DNA of 64,000 bases, from positions 186,001 through 250,000 of the forward strand of contig NZ_QLMI01000001.1 of the NCBI RefSeq assembly GCF_003259835.1, in the 5' to 3' direction. Positions within the stretch are counted from its first letter, which is position 1, and the number at the start of each line of letters is the position of its first letter. This document shows positions 11,765 to 21,817 of this stretch, in pieces. The position numbers and the translations under genes are program-made. Origin of the DNA: Flavobacterium aquaticum. Its GTDB lineage: Bacteria; Bacteroidota; Bacteroidia; Flavobacteriales; Flavobacteriaceae. A model generated the notes under the pieces. That model worked only from the letters and a program-made list of their open reading frames with translations, was not told the origin of the DNA and ran no database searches.

Positions 11765-12079
11765 ATGGATTTAAAGAAAACAAATGCTCCTGTAAACACT
11801 ATTACTTACAACAAAAGTAAATTAGAAGAGCCTACCGGAAACATTTATGAAGCGATTACTATTATGGCAAAACGCGCTAATCAAATCAATACTGAAATTA
11901 AAAAAGAATTGATTGAAAAATTAGAAGAGTTTGCTACTTATAATGATAGTTTAGAGGAAATTTTTGAAAACAAAGAGCAAATTGAAGTTTCAAAATTCTA
12001 TGAAAAATTACCAAAACCACACGCTTTAGCAGTACAAGAGTGGGAAGAAGGTAAAATCTATTACAGAGACGCAAAATAA
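11765..12079 (+). CDS. rpoZ: RNA polymerase omega subunit, Bacteroidota type
   Basis: A 104-residue soluble protein matching the Rpb6/omega fold as found in Bacteroidota, with the motif GNIYEAITIMAKRANQI near 26-42. Omega helps assemble and stabilise beta-prime in RNA polymerase. It lies ten bases after bamD and five before coaBC, clearly within the operon. Confidence 0.88.
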   Translation: MDLKKTNAPVNTITYNKSKLEEPTGNIYEAITIMAKRANQINTEIKKELIEKLEEFATYNDSLEEIFENKEQIEVSKFYEKLPKPHALAVQEWEEGKIYYRDAK

Positions 12080-12084
12080 TCATT

Positions 12085-13296
12085 ATGTCTGTTTTAAGCG
12101 GTAAAAAAGTCTTGCTAGGTATATCTGGTGGTATAGCTGCTTATAAAACAGCCAATTTGGTTAGATTACTTATAAAAGCAGGTGCACAAGTACAAGTTGT
12201 AATGTCGCCTGCTTCTTTGCATTTTGTTACGCCACTTACTTTGGCAACCCTTTCTAAAAATCCAGTTTATTCTACTTTCTATAATGAAGAAGAAGGAAAT
12301 GGCGAATGGAATAACCATGTAGAATTAGGTTTGTGGGCTGATTTTATGCTAATCGCTCCTGCTACAGCTAATACACTATCTAAAATGGCAAATGGTAATT
12401 GCGATAATTTACTTATAGCAACTTATTTGTCTGCAAAATGTCCAGTTTATTTTGCGCCTGCAATGGATTTGGATATGTACAAACACCCATCAACTTTAGA
12501 TAGTTTTCATAAATTGAAATCATTTGGAAACACTATGATTCCTGCTGAAAGCGGCGAATTAGCTAGCGGTTTAGTTGGTGAAGGAAGAATGGCAGAACCT
12601 GAAAATATTGTTGCTTTTTTAGAAAAGGATATAGCTTCAAAATTACCTTTAAAAGGTAAGAAAATTTTAATAACTGCTGGTCCTACATACGAAGCAATAG
12701 ATCCTGTTCGTTTTATTGGAAATCATTCTTCTGGAAAGATGGGTTTTGATATTGCTAATGAAGCTGCAAACAAAGGAGCAGAGGTTGTTTTGGTTTCTGG
12801 ACCAACACATTTAAATGTAAAAAACACTTCGATACAATTAATTAGAGTAACTTCGGCTCAAGAAATGTACGAAGCTTGTCATCAATGTTACAAAGATGTT
12901 GATGTAGCCATTGCTGCTGCTGCTGTAGCGGATTATCGTCCAAAAAATGTAGCCAACCAGAAAATAAAAAAGAACGATTCAACGTTCTCTATAGAGTTAG
13001 AAAAAACAAAAGATATCTTAGCTTCGCTTGGAGAACAAAAGAAAAATCAGTTTTTAATAGGTTTTGCTTTAGAAACCGAAAATGAAATTGAACATGCAAA
13101 GCAAAAAATCCAGAAAAAAAACTTAGATTTGATAGTTTTAAATTCGTTAAATGATAAAGGTGCTGGTTTTGGACAACCTACAAATAAAGTAACTTTTATT
13201 TCAAAAGACTTTGAAATTGAACCTAAAGAACTAAAATCTAAAGAAGAAGTAGCTCAAGATATTATTAATAAAGTAATTCAGTTTTATGATGCGTAA
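12085..13296 (+). CDS. coaBC: Bifunctional phosphopantothenoylcysteine synthetase/decarboxylase
   Basis: Two steps of coenzyme A synthesis in one 403-residue protein. Residues 1-180 are the FMN-dependent decarboxylase (CoaC): GISGGIAAYK, the His in NHVELG near 75, and APATANTLSKMANG. Residues from about 190 are the synthetase (CoaB): ITAGPTYEAIDPVRFIGN and SSGKMG. Its end overlaps the start of porD by 11 bases. coaE, the last step of the pathway, is also in this window at 22819. Confidence 0.96.
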   Translation: MSVLSGKKVLLGISGGIAAYKTANLVRLLIKAGAQVQVVMSPASLHFVTPLTLATLSKNPVYSTFYNEEEGNGEWNNHVELGLWADFMLIAPATANTLSKMANGNCDNLLIATYLSAKCPVYFAPAMDLDMYKHPSTLDSFHKLKSFGNTMIPAESGELASGLVGEGRMAEPENIVAFLEKDIASKLPLKGKKILITAGPTYEAIDPVRFIGNHSSGKMGFDIANEAANKGAEVVLVSGPTHLNVKNTSIQLIRVTSAQEMYEACHQCYKDVDVAIAAAAVADYRPKNVANQKIKKNDSTFSIELEKTKDILASLGEQKKNQFLIGFALETENEIEHAKQKIQKKNLDLIVLNSLNDKGAGFGQPTNKVTFISKDFEIEPKELKSKEEVAQDIINKVIQFYDA

Positions 13297-14179
13297 AGTA
13301 GTACTAGTTGTAATTTTTTTATTTTCAATTGTTAATGTGTTTTCACAAGAACTTAATGCTACTGTATCGGTAAATTTTCAACAAGTAGCTAATGGCAACC
13401 CACAGTTATTTAAAAATTTAGAAACACAAGTTAAAGAGTTTTTAAATACAACAAAATGGACTACTAAAGAATATACTGATGTTGAAAAAATTGAATGCAA
13501 TTTCTTTATTAACGTTAATTCTTTTGGAGCTAATAATTTTGAAGCTACGTTACAAGTACAATCATCAAGACCTGTTCATAATTCAACATTATCAAGTCCT
13601 ATTTTAAATATAAATGATAAGAACTTTTCATTCCGATTTATCGAATTTGAAAATTTAATTTATGATCCAAATTCTTTTAATTCTAACTTAATATCGGTTT
13701 TAGCTTTTTATGCAAACGTAATCGTTGGTTTAGATCAAGATTCTTTTTCAGAATTAGGCGGTACAGAATATTTACAAGTAGCTTCAAATATTGTGAACGT
13801 AGCTCAAACAAGTGGTTTTAAAGGTTGGAATCAATCAGAAGGAAATAACAACAACAGAAATTTTTTAATTTCAGATATTTTATCAAGTACTTTTACACCT
13901 TTCAGACAATCTCTTTATCAATATCATAGATTAGGTTTAGATGTAATGTCAGAAGATGTTAAGAAAGGTAAAGAAGGAGTAGCAAAAGGAATTAATTACT
14001 TAGCTGAAGTACAAAAAACAAGACCAAATGCTTTATTAACCCGTACTTTTTTTGATGCTAAAACAGATGAAATTGTTTCCATTTTTAGTGGTGGACCAAG
14101 AGTTGATGTAACTTCTTTAGTAGAAACTTTAAATAGAATATCTCCATTAAATTCTCAAAAGTGGAGTAAAATTAAATAA
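13286..14179 (+). CDS. porD: Type IX secretion protein PorD (DUF4835)
   Basis: A 297-residue exported protein: signal peptide of about 20 residues ending VFSQ, then the DUF4835 body (ELNATVSVNFQQV, TEYLQVASN, DAKTDEIVSIFSGG). This family is named PorD after its link to type IX secretion in Porphyromonas. It overlaps coaBC by 11 bases; a second Met one codon in could also be the start. It fits with the type IX substrate encoded at 17299. Confidence 0.88.
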   Translation: MMRKVVLVVIFLFSIVNVFSQELNATVSVNFQQVANGNPQLFKNLETQVKEFLNTTKWTTKEYTDVEKIECNFFINVNSFGANNFEATLQVQSSRPVHNSTLSSPILNINDKNFSFRFIEFENLIYDPNSFNSNLISVLAFYANVIVGLDQDSFSELGGTEYLQVASNIVNVAQTSGFKGWNQSEGNNNNRNFLISDILSSTFTPFRQSLYQYHRLGLDVMSEDVKKGKEGVAKGINYLAEVQKTRPNALLTRTFFDAKTDEIVSIFSGGPRVDVTSLVETLNRISPLNSQKWSKIK

Positions 14180-14200
14180 TACTCATACCTTTTATTATTT

Positions 14201-15853
14201 ATGTTACTTTCACTATCTATAAAAAATTATGCGTTAATCGAATCGCTTGAAACTGATTTTTCTAATCAGTTTTCTGTTATAACTGGAGAAACCGGTGCCG
14301 GAAAATCGATTCTTCTTGGTGCTCTAGGTTTGGTTTTAGGTAATAGAGCCGATTTAACTTCTCTAAAAGACAAAGAGCAAAAATGTATTATTGAAGCTCA
14401 ATTTGCTATTTCTAATTATAATCTTCAGTCTTTTTTTGATGAAAACGATATGGATTATGAAGATAAAACCATTATCAGAAGAGAAATTTTACCTTCTGGG
14501 AAATCGCGTGCTTTTGTAAATGATAGTCCGGTAAATCTTCAGGAATTACAGGAATTAGGTGCGATGTTGTTAGATATTCATTCCCAACATCAAACCCGAG
14601 AACTTACAGAAGAAAACTACCAAATTGATATTTTAGATGCGGTTGCGAATAATGGAGGATTCGTAAATTCTTATAAAAATGCATTGTCTGATTTCAAGTC
14701 GACTCAAAAAGAGTTGAAACAATTGATTTCTGAGAAAGAAGCTTTAGTTAAGGAATATGAATATAACTCTTTTTTACTGAATGAACTTTTAGCAGCCAAT
14801 TTAATTGATGGCGAGCAAGAAGCACTAGAACAAGAATTAGAGCAATTAAGTAATGTTGAATTCATAAAAGAAAATTTTGAAAGAATTTTAGCTATTGCTA
14901 ATGAAGAGCAAGTGGGCGCCTTAGTCAATTTGAAAGAAATTAAAATTTCACTTCAAAAAATTGCTGGTTTTTCCAATCAAAATGCACAATTATTAGAACG
15001 TTTGACAAGCAGTTTACTCGAAATTGAAGATATTATTTCGGAATGCGAACAAAGCAATGAAAAGATATTAGCCGATCCGGAACGATTAGAATTGGTGAAT
15101 ACTAAACTGCAAACCATCTATAATTTACAAAAGAAACATCAAGTACAAACCATTGCTGAATTGTTAGTAATTCAAAACGAATTAGATGCTAAAGTTATTC
15201 GTGTTGATGATTTGGACGGTGCTATTAATAAATTACAATCCGAATTAAGTTCGAAACAAGCCAAAGTTGATGAAGTTGCTCATTCGATTTTTGAAAATAG
15301 AAAGAAAACAGCTCCAATTTTAATTGAAAAAATTAAAGCAATTTTATCACAATTAGGTATGGTAGAAGCTAATTTTCAAATCGAAATCAATCATACCGAT
15401 TCTTATAATACAAAAGGAAAAGATGAAGTGGTTTTACTATTCTCGGCAAACAAAGGAACCAGTTTTGGATTATTGAAAAAAGTAGCTTCAGGCGGAGAAA
15501 TGTCGCGCATCATGTTAGCAATCAAAGCCATTTTAGCGAATTATTCGAAACTTCCAACCATCATTTTTGATGAGATCGACACCGGAGTTTCAGGAGAAAT
15601 TGCAATTAAAATGGGTGAAATCATGAAGGAAATGAGTGCTACAATGCAAGTATTTGCCATTACACATTTACCACAAATTGCGGCAAAAGGAAATTCGCAT
15701 TATAAAGTATCAAAACGTAATTTAGGTGAAACTACAATTTCAGAATTAAATCTGCTAACATCAGAAGAAAGAATCCAACAAATAGCCGAAATGTTATCAG
15801 GAAAAGATATAACCGATTCGGCTTTACAACACGCAAAAGCTTTGCTGAATTAA
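14201..15853 (+). CDS. recN: DNA repair ATPase RecN
   Basis: A 550-residue SMC-like protein for double-strand break repair. Walker A GETGAGKS is near 29-36, a coiled coil fills about 150-370, and the C-terminal half has the ABC signature SGGEMSRIMLA and Walker B TIIFDEIDTGVSGE. Length is normal. It begins 21 bases after porD and is likely the last gene of the bamD operon, since fabV has its own promoter. Confidence 0.96.
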   Translation: MLLSLSIKNYALIESLETDFSNQFSVITGETGAGKSILLGALGLVLGNRADLTSLKDKEQKCIIEAQFAISNYNLQSFFDENDMDYEDKTIIRREILPSGKSRAFVNDSPVNLQELQELGAMLLDIHSQHQTRELTEENYQIDILDAVANNGGFVNSYKNALSDFKSTQKELKQLISEKEALVKEYEYNSFLLNELLAANLIDGEQEALEQELEQLSNVEFIKENFERILAIANEEQVGALVNLKEIKISLQKIAGFSNQNAQLLERLTSSLLEIEDIISECEQSNEKILADPERLELVNTKLQTIYNLQKKHQVQTIAELLVIQNELDAKVIRVDDLDGAINKLQSELSSKQAKVDEVAHSIFENRKKTAPILIEKIKAILSQLGMVEANFQIEINHTDSYNTKGKDEVVLLFSANKGTSFGLLKKVASGGEMSRIMLAIKAILANYSKLPTIIFDEIDTGVSGEIAIKMGEIMKEMSATMQVFAITHLPQIAAKGNSHYKVSKRNLGETTISELNLLTSEERIQQIAEMLSGKDITDSALQHAKALLN

Positions 15854-15871
15854 TTTTTTAAAGTACTTTTG
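15842..15871 (+). promoter_or_regulatory. Promoter of fabV
   Basis: TTG at 15842-15844, 19-base spacer, TACTTTTG at 15864-15871. The -33 box lies inside the last codons of recN. Predicted leader of about 40 bases. Confidence 0.72.
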
Positions 15872-15917
15872 CTTACCAATTTAAACGACAACAAACCAAT
15901 TATAAAAATAGAATATC

Positions 15918-17108
15918 ATGATTATAGAACCAAGAATGCGAGGATTTATTTGTTTGACAGCTCATCCAAAAGGTTGCGAACAAAATGTAAAAAATCAAAT
16001 TGAATATGTAAAATCAAAAGGAAAAATCAACGGACCTAAAAGAGTGTTAGTTATTGGTGCTTCAACAGGTTTTGGTTTGGCTTCAAGAATTACAAGTGCT
16101 TTTGGTTCTGATGCTGCTACTATTGGTGTATTTTTTGAAAAAGAACCTTCTGAAGGTAAAACTGCATCTCCAGGTTGGTATAACTCTGCAGCTTTTGAAA
16201 TGGAAGCTCAAAAAGCTGGATTATATGCAAAAAGTATAAACGGTGATGCTTTTTCAAACGAAGTAAAGCAACAAGCAATCGATATGATTAAAGCTGATTT
16301 AGGTCAGATTGATTTAATCATTTACAGTTTGGCATCTCCAGTACGTCAACATCCAGTAACAGGTGTTTTACATCGTTCTACTTTAAAACCTATTGGAAGT
16401 ACTTTTACGAATAAAACAGTTGATTTTCATACAGGAAATGTAACTAGTGTTTCTATCGAGCCAGCTAACGAAGAAGATATTGCAAATACTGTAGTGGTAA
16501 TGGGAGGTGAAGATTGGTCAATGTGGATGGATGCTTTAAAAGGAGCAGGTGTTTTAGCTGAAGGAGCAACTACAATTGCTTATTCTTACATTGGACCAGA
16601 AGTTACTGAAGCAGTTTACAGAAAAGGAACAATCGGAAGAGCAAAAGACCATTTAGAAGCTACGGCTTTTGAAATTACAGAGAAATTAAGAGATATTAAT
16701 GGAAAAGGTTATGTTTCTGTAAATAAAGCATTGGTAACACAAGCTAGTTCGGCAATTCCAGTAATTCCATTATATATTTCATTGTTATATAAAATCATGA
16801 AAGCGGAAGGAATTCATGAAGGTTGTATTGAGCAAATCCAACGTTTGTATGCTGATAGATTGTATACTGGAAATGCAGTTCCAACAGACGATAAAGGAAG
16901 AATTCGTATCGATGATTGGGAAATGAGAGCAGATGTACAAGAGAAAATTGCTAAATTATGGGGTGAATCAACTACAGAAACTTTAGTTGAATTAGGAGAT
17001 TTAGCAGGATATAAACAAGATTTCTTAAACTTATTTGGATTTGGGTTTGAAGGGGTAGATTATCAAGCTGATACTAATGAAATGGTTATGGTACCGAGTA
17101 TCAAATAA
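15918..17108 (+). CDS. fabV: Trans-2-enoyl-ACP/CoA reductase FabV
   Basis: Catalyses the last, NADH-dependent step of each fatty-acid elongation cycle. 396 residues, the usual FabV length, longer than FabI. The nucleotide-binding stretch VLVIGASTGFGLASRI is near 43-58 and the family's Tyr-x8-Lys active site is Tyr234...Lys243 in VYRKGTIGRAK. FabV enzymes are typically insensitive to triclosan; whether this one is cannot be read from sequence. Monocistronic, with a promoter and a strong terminator of its own. Confidence 0.95.
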   Translation: MIIEPRMRGFICLTAHPKGCEQNVKNQIEYVKSKGKINGPKRVLVIGASTGFGLASRITSAFGSDAATIGVFFEKEPSEGKTASPGWYNSAAFEMEAQKAGLYAKSINGDAFSNEVKQQAIDMIKADLGQIDLIIYSLASPVRQHPVTGVLHRSTLKPIGSTFTNKTVDFHTGNVTSVSIEPANEEDIANTVVVMGGEDWSMWMDALKGAGVLAEGATTIAYSYIGPEVTEAVYRKGTIGRAKDHLEATAFEITEKLRDINGKGYVSVNKALVTQASSAIPVIPLYISLLYKIMKAEGIHEGCIEQIQRLYADRLYTGNAVPTDDKGRIRIDDWEMRADVQEKIAKLWGESTTETLVELGDLAGYKQDFLNLFGFGFEGVDYQADTNEMVMVPSIK

Positions 17109-17142
17109 ATCAAAATACAACATTTTGAATAAAAATTGTTAC

Positions 17143-17169
17143 AAAACTCTAGCTTGGCTAGAGTTTTTT
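17143..17169 (+). terminator. Intrinsic terminator after fabV
   Basis: An 11-bp perfect stem AAAACTCTAGC / GCTAGAGTTTT closes a TTG loop and is followed by T-rich sequence. Confidence 0.88.
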
Positions 17170-17262
17170 GTTTTTTATCGATGTTTTATTGCTTTTCGTC
17201 GATATTAAGAGAAAGTTATCTTTAGGTTGTGTTTTTAGTGATTAATATATTTATTTAATAGT

Positions 17263-17270
17263 TAAATTTG
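17263..17270 (+). promoter_or_regulatory. -7 box for the type IX substrate gene
   Basis: TAAATTTG lies 28 bases before the ATG at 17299. No TTG stands at the normal -33 distance. Confidence 0.5.
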
Positions 17271-17298
17271 TAGTTGCTTAACAAAAAATTATAAATAC

Positions 17299-20200
17299 AT
17301 GAAAAAAATTACTTTATTTTTATTTGCGCTCTTTACGTGCTGGCAAATAAATGCCCAAGTAAGTTCCTATGCTTTTAGTCAAAGTAGTGGTACTTACACA
17401 CCAATAACGGGCGGCACATTAGCTGCGTCTGGAGCATCTCTCGATGACACTATTCTGAGTGTTACTTTACCAACAGCTTTTGCTTACAATGGTAATAGTA
17501 TTACTACAGTTGGCTTTAGTCCCAATGGTTATTTGATCATGGGTAATACTACAACTCATGGTTATACTCCATTATCAAGTACTGCTACATCTAATGGTGT
17601 TATTTCTGGACTTGGAATGGATTTAGTTTCTAATACGGCTACTTCTGAGTTAAGATGGGAGCAAATAGGAAATGAAATCATTTTTCAATGGAAAGAGTTT
17701 AGAAGATATTTAGCTACACCGGAAAGTATAAATTTTCAAATTAGGTTAAACACTTCTAATGGCCAAATTAATGTTGTATATGACGCTCCAACTACTGTTG
17801 TCGCTAGTGAAACTAGAATTCCACAAGTTGGATTAAGAGGTACAGCAAATGCGGATTATAATGCTAGAAGGCTTACTACATCTGTTCCAGATGCAACACC
17901 TTCATGGAATGATACTGCTGCGGCAACTTCAAATGCACATAACGTAAGATTTACTAATACAGCTCCAGCTGCTTTTCCTTCTTCGGGATTAACTTTTACT
18001 TGGTCGCCTCCAGTTCCTTGTTCAGGTGCTCCAGTTGCAGGTACTGTTACTCCAGCGTTACAGAATGTATGTACAGGAGTAGTGCCTGCTAATTTGGTGG
18101 GTTCTGGTTATTCTTCAGGAGTAACAGGTCTTACTTTTCAATGGGAAGAGTCAAATGATGATGGTGCAACAGATGCATGGGCACCTGTTGTAGGTGGTAC
18201 AGGAGCTACAACTGCTACTTATACTCCACCTGCTTTTTCAGGAACACCTATATATTACAGATTAAATGTAACATGTACAAATTCTTCATCTTCTGCTCAA
18301 ACAGCGTCAGTTTTAGTATCAGCTCCAATTACCCCAACTAATCAAATTACGGCTGTAACAATTCCAGCAGGAACTGTAAATTATGCTCAGGCTGTAGTAA
18401 ACTGGACTAACGGAAATGGTAATAGAAGAGTTGTTTATATTAGTAACTCAGCTACTTTTACTGATCCAGTAAATGGTAATGCTCCAGCTTTAACAGCGAA
18501 TACTGTTTATTCTGGTTCAGGACAACAAATAATATTTGATGGTACAGGTACTACAGTTACTGTAACTGGCTTAGCTACTGGAACACAATATTATATTAAA
18601 GCTTATGAATATGTTCGTTGTGGTTCAGGACCATACGATTACTACTATAATGTAACAACAGGTACTAATATAGGAACTTTCACAACTTGTGGAGTTTATG
18701 CTGTTCCAGCTTTAGAAGATTTTACAGCTTATGTGCCAGGTTGTTGGCAGGAAGCTGATAACGGGAATTTGACAACTGGTCCAGCTACTTTTGGAACTAG
18801 TTCTTGGGCTGCTGATGGTTTCGGAAATGTTGGAACTACTGGGGCTATGAGAGTTAATTTAGACTTTACAGGTGATAATGATTGGATTTTATCGCCTCTA
18901 TATACAATTCCAGCTAATTATGAATTAAAATTTGATGCTTCGGCAAATCAATGGGGTACTAATCCTATAGCGCCAACAACACCATGGGAAGCAGATGATT
19001 TTGTTGAAGTTTTAGTTTCAACAGGAACTACAAACTGGAACGTTTTGTACACATATAATAATACAAATGTTCCTTCCAATACTGGAACTCCAAACATAAT
19101 TGATTTAGATGCATATGCAGGTCAAACTGTTAGATTTGCATTTAGAGGTGTTGAAGGTGGAACTGATGGCGGTGCTGATATTGAATTAATCGTTGATAAT
19201 TTTGAATTAAGAGAAACTCCTCCTTGTGTGGAGCCAACTACATTATCAGCTACAAACATAACTTTTAGTAGTGCTGATTTATCATGGGTTGATCCTTCTG
19301 GAACTCAATTCGATTATTACTACGTTGTCCAACCAGCTGGTGGTGGTGTACCAGCAGTAGCAGGTGATTATGTAGATATAGGTGATTTGCCTTTGACTGT
19401 TAATGCTTTAAGTTCAAATACAAATTATGAATTTTGGGTAAGAGCTGACTGTGGAGGTGCTGGATATAGTGCTTGGGTTGGTCCATTTACTTTCAGAACT
19501 TTATGTTCTGCTATAAATACGTTCCCTTTTGTTGAAACATTTAATACTGATTCAACTACAGAATCTTGTTGGTTAGTTGTTAATGGTAATGCTGATGGTG
19601 ATCAATGGAATATGAATGGAACAACTATACCAAGAAATGGTCAATCTGCAGAATTATATACAGATTTTAATACTGTAAATAATGACTACTTAGTTTCTCC
19701 ACAATTAGATTTAGGTACTACAGCTAAAAGATTAAAGTTTTGGGTTAGACATTATTCAAATTTTGAACCAGATAATTTAAATGTTAGAATTTCTACTACA
19801 GGAAGAGATATTCCAAGCTTTGCTTCTAACAATTTATTAACTCTAACTACTACTCAGATAACAACTACATATACTGAGTATATTGTTGATTTAAGTGCAT
19901 ATAGTGGTTTAGTTTATATTGCATTTGCTCGTGAAGATGCGCCAGCTGATGGTTGGTATGTTTCTATTGACGATGTTACTGTTGAAGACGCTCCAACGGC
20001 ACCACCTGTTTGTGCAACTAATGTTGTAGCAACTCCTCATCCAACATGTGGAAACTATGCTAATTCTATTACATGGGATGTTACATCTGGTGCTGATGGA
20101 TATTACGTTACTATTGGTACAACAACTGGTGGAAATGATATTGCAAATGCGGTTTCAGTTTCTGGTACTTCTTATAACTTTACTGGTAACTTTAATACTA

Positions 20201-21657
20201 CATATTTTTATACAATTGTTCCTTATAATGCTAATGGTTCAGCAACTGGTTGTACAGAACAATCTTTCGCTACAAATGTTAATGGTTGTTATTGTGTATC
20301 TGCTCCAACTTCTGTTGATGGTTTAGGTATCACAAATGTTCAAATTGTGTCAACAAATTTTGCAAATACAGTTTCAACATCTCCAGTTTACAATGATCAT
20401 ACTGCAACACCTGTAGATATGTCTCAAGGAATTAATAACAACGTTCAAATTTCTTTTGATACAGGTTTTGGTTATGATTATAATATTGTTATTTGGATTG
20501 ATGCAAATGACGATTTTAATTTAGATGCTTCAGAGATTGTTTATACTGGTTTAGCTCCTAATACTCCTATTGTAACTCATAACGCATCTTTTGTTATGCC
20601 AGGTACAATGCCACTAGGACAACATAGAATGAGAATAGTGGCTACTGATGCTTTACAAACACCATCTAATCCATGTTATTCTGGTACTTATGGTGAAACT
20701 GCTGATTTTACAGTTAATATTGTTGCAGCTTCGTGTACGCCACCAGCAGCTACAACAACTGTAGTTCCTGCTTGTGGTACTGCTCAATATTCTATTGACG
20801 TAAATGTAACTGCTTTAGGAAGTGGAACACCTTCTATTACAGATGGAACAACTTCATGGCCAGTTTCAGCTATTGGAGTAGTAAATGTTGGACCATTTGC
20901 TAGTGGTTCTTCGGTTACTTTAACTTTATTACACGGTTCGGATGCCACTTGTAATTTACCTTTAGGTTCATTCAATTATGCTTGTCCTCCGGCTAATGAT
21001 GACTGTTTAAATGCTCAAGTTTTAACTCCAGGAGGTGTTTTTGGAGATAATGATGTTGTTGGAACAAATGTTGCTGCTACTGCTTCAACAGGAGAAACAG
21101 CTCCAGGTTGTGCTTCGTATTCTGGTGGTGATGTTTGGTATCAAGTTACTGTTCCAGCTTCTGGTTCTTTAACTATTGAAACAAACAATAATTCAAGTGC
21201 TATTTCAGATACAGGTTTAGCAGTTTATTCAGGTTCATGCGGTGCTTTAGTATTAGTAGAGTGTGATGACGATGACAGTGCTGATGGTAACTTCTCATTA
21301 ATTTCTTTAACAGGAAGAACTCCTGGTGAGGTTTTATTTGTAAGAGTTTGGGAATATAGCAATGATGCTTTTGGAACATTCTTGGTGTCTACTTACGATG
21401 CTTCATTATCTTCAGGTTCATTTGATAACGCTAATTTCACAGCTTATCCAAATCCTGTAAAAGATGTATTAAATGTGTCTTACACTACTGAAATTTCTTC
21501 AATTAGAGTAATCAACATGATTGGTCAAGAAGTAATTTCTAAAAATATTAACGCTACTTCAACTCAAGTTGATATGTCTCAATTAAGTGCTGGTACTTAC
21601 ATTGTAAATGTAACAGTAGGAGACAACGTTAAAACATTAAAAGTTGTTAAGCAATAA
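17299..21657 (+). CDS. Large secreted protein with type IX sorting domain
   Basis: A 1452-residue secreted or surface protein. A signal peptide (about 1-20, ending WQINAQ) is followed by a beta-rich domain (20-230), Ig/Fn3-like segments, two 'choice-of-anchor J'-like domains (about 467-640 and 741-895), further Fn3-like sequence, a GEVED domain (about 1046-1139, with WIDANDDFNLDASEIVY), a domain starting NDDCLNAQVL near 1231, and a type A sorting tail from about 1380 (AYPNPVKDVLNVSY...GTYIVNV...KTLKVVKQ). The tail sends it through the type IX system. No catalytic motif is seen; adhesion is a guess. Rich in Thr, Gly and Asn. Confidence 0.9.
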   Translation: MKKITLFLFALFTCWQINAQVSSYAFSQSSGTYTPITGGTLAASGASLDDTILSVTLPTAFAYNGNSITTVGFSPNGYLIMGNTTTHGYTPLSSTATSNGVISGLGMDLVSNTATSELRWEQIGNEIIFQWKEFRRYLATPESINFQIRLNTSNGQINVVYDAPTTVVASETRIPQVGLRGTANADYNARRLTTSVPDATPSWNDTAAATSNAHNVRFTNTAPAAFPSSGLTFTWSPPVPCSGAPVAGTVTPALQNVCTGVVPANLVGSGYSSGVTGLTFQWEESNDDGATDAWAPVVGGTGATTATYTPPAFSGTPIYYRLNVTCTNSSSSAQTASVLVSAPITPTNQITAVTIPAGTVNYAQAVVNWTNGNGNRRVVYISNSATFTDPVNGNAPALTANTVYSGSGQQIIFDGTGTTVTVTGLATGTQYYIKAYEYVRCGSGPYDYYYNVTTGTNIGTFTTCGVYAVPALEDFTAYVPGCWQEADNGNLTTGPATFGTSSWAADGFGNVGTTGAMRVNLDFTGDNDWILSPLYTIPANYELKFDASANQWGTNPIAPTTPWEADDFVEVLVSTGTTNWNVLYTYNNTNVPSNTGTPNIIDLDAYAGQTVRFAFRGVEGGTDGGADIELIVDNFELRETPPCVEPTTLSATNITFSSADLSWVDPSGTQFDYYYVVQPAGGGVPAVAGDYVDIGDLPLTVNALSSNTNYEFWVRADCGGAGYSAWVGPFTFRTLCSAINTFPFVETFNTDSTTESCWLVVNGNADGDQWNMNGTTIPRNGQSAELYTDFNTVNNDYLVSPQLDLGTTAKRLKFWVRHYSNFEPDNLNVRISTTGRDIPSFASNNLLTLTTTQITTTYTEYIVDLSAYSGLVYIAFAREDAPADGWYVSIDDVTVEDAPTAPPVCATNVVATPHPTCGNYANSITWDVTSGADGYYVTIGTTTGGNDIANAVSVSGTSYNFTGNFNTTYFYTIVPYNANGSATGCTEQSFATNVNGCYCVSAPTSVDGLGITNVQIVSTNFANTVSTSPVYNDHTATPVDMSQGINNNVQISFDTGFGYDYNIVIWIDANDDFNLDASEIVYTGLAPNTPIVTHNASFVMPGTMPLGQHRMRIVATDALQTPSNPCYSGTYGETADFTVNIVAASCTPPAATTTVVPACGTAQYSIDVNVTALGSGTPSITDGTTSWPVSAIGVVNVGPFASGSSVTLTLLHGSDATCNLPLGSFNYACPPANDDCLNAQVLTPGGVFGDNDVVGTNVAATASTGETAPGCASYSGGDVWYQVTVPASGSLTIETNNNSSAISDTGLAVYSGSCGALVLVECDDDDSADGNFSLISLTGRTPGEVLFVRVWEYSNDAFGTFLVSTYDASLSSGSFDNANFTAYPNPVKDVLNVSYTTEISSIRVINMIGQEVISKNINATSTQVDMSQLSAGTYIVNVTVGDNVKTLKVVKQ

Positions 21658-21679
21658 ATATTAAATTTAGTTAATGATT

Positions 21680-21709
21680 AAAGTCCCGATTCATTCGGGA
21701 CTTTTTTTT
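21680..21709 (+). terminator. Intrinsic terminator after the type IX substrate gene
   Basis: Stem AAAGTCCCGA / TCGGGACTTT around a short T-rich loop, then a run of T. The same AAAGTCCCGA / TCGGGACTTT stem is used again at 49151. Confidence 0.88.
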
Positions 21710-21796
21710 ATCTTTTTTCTAAAATTTAATTATGTACAAGGAAGAAATAACCCATATAAATTAGATAACAACTATTTAAAATCTTTAAAAATTATG

Positions 21797-21804
21797 TAGG
21801 TTTG
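21797..21804 (+). promoter_or_regulatory. -7 box for the glycosyltransferase gene
   Basis: TAGGTTTG fits TAnnTTTG and ends 13 bases before the ATG at 21818. No matching TTG box is seen. Confidence 0.4.
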
Positions 21805-21817
21805 TAAAAAAAATAAA

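Noticed and set aside
20048..20326. Leu/Met-rich frame inside the type IX substrate gene
   Set aside because: It is an off-frame reading of Thr/Asn/Gly-rich coding sequence.
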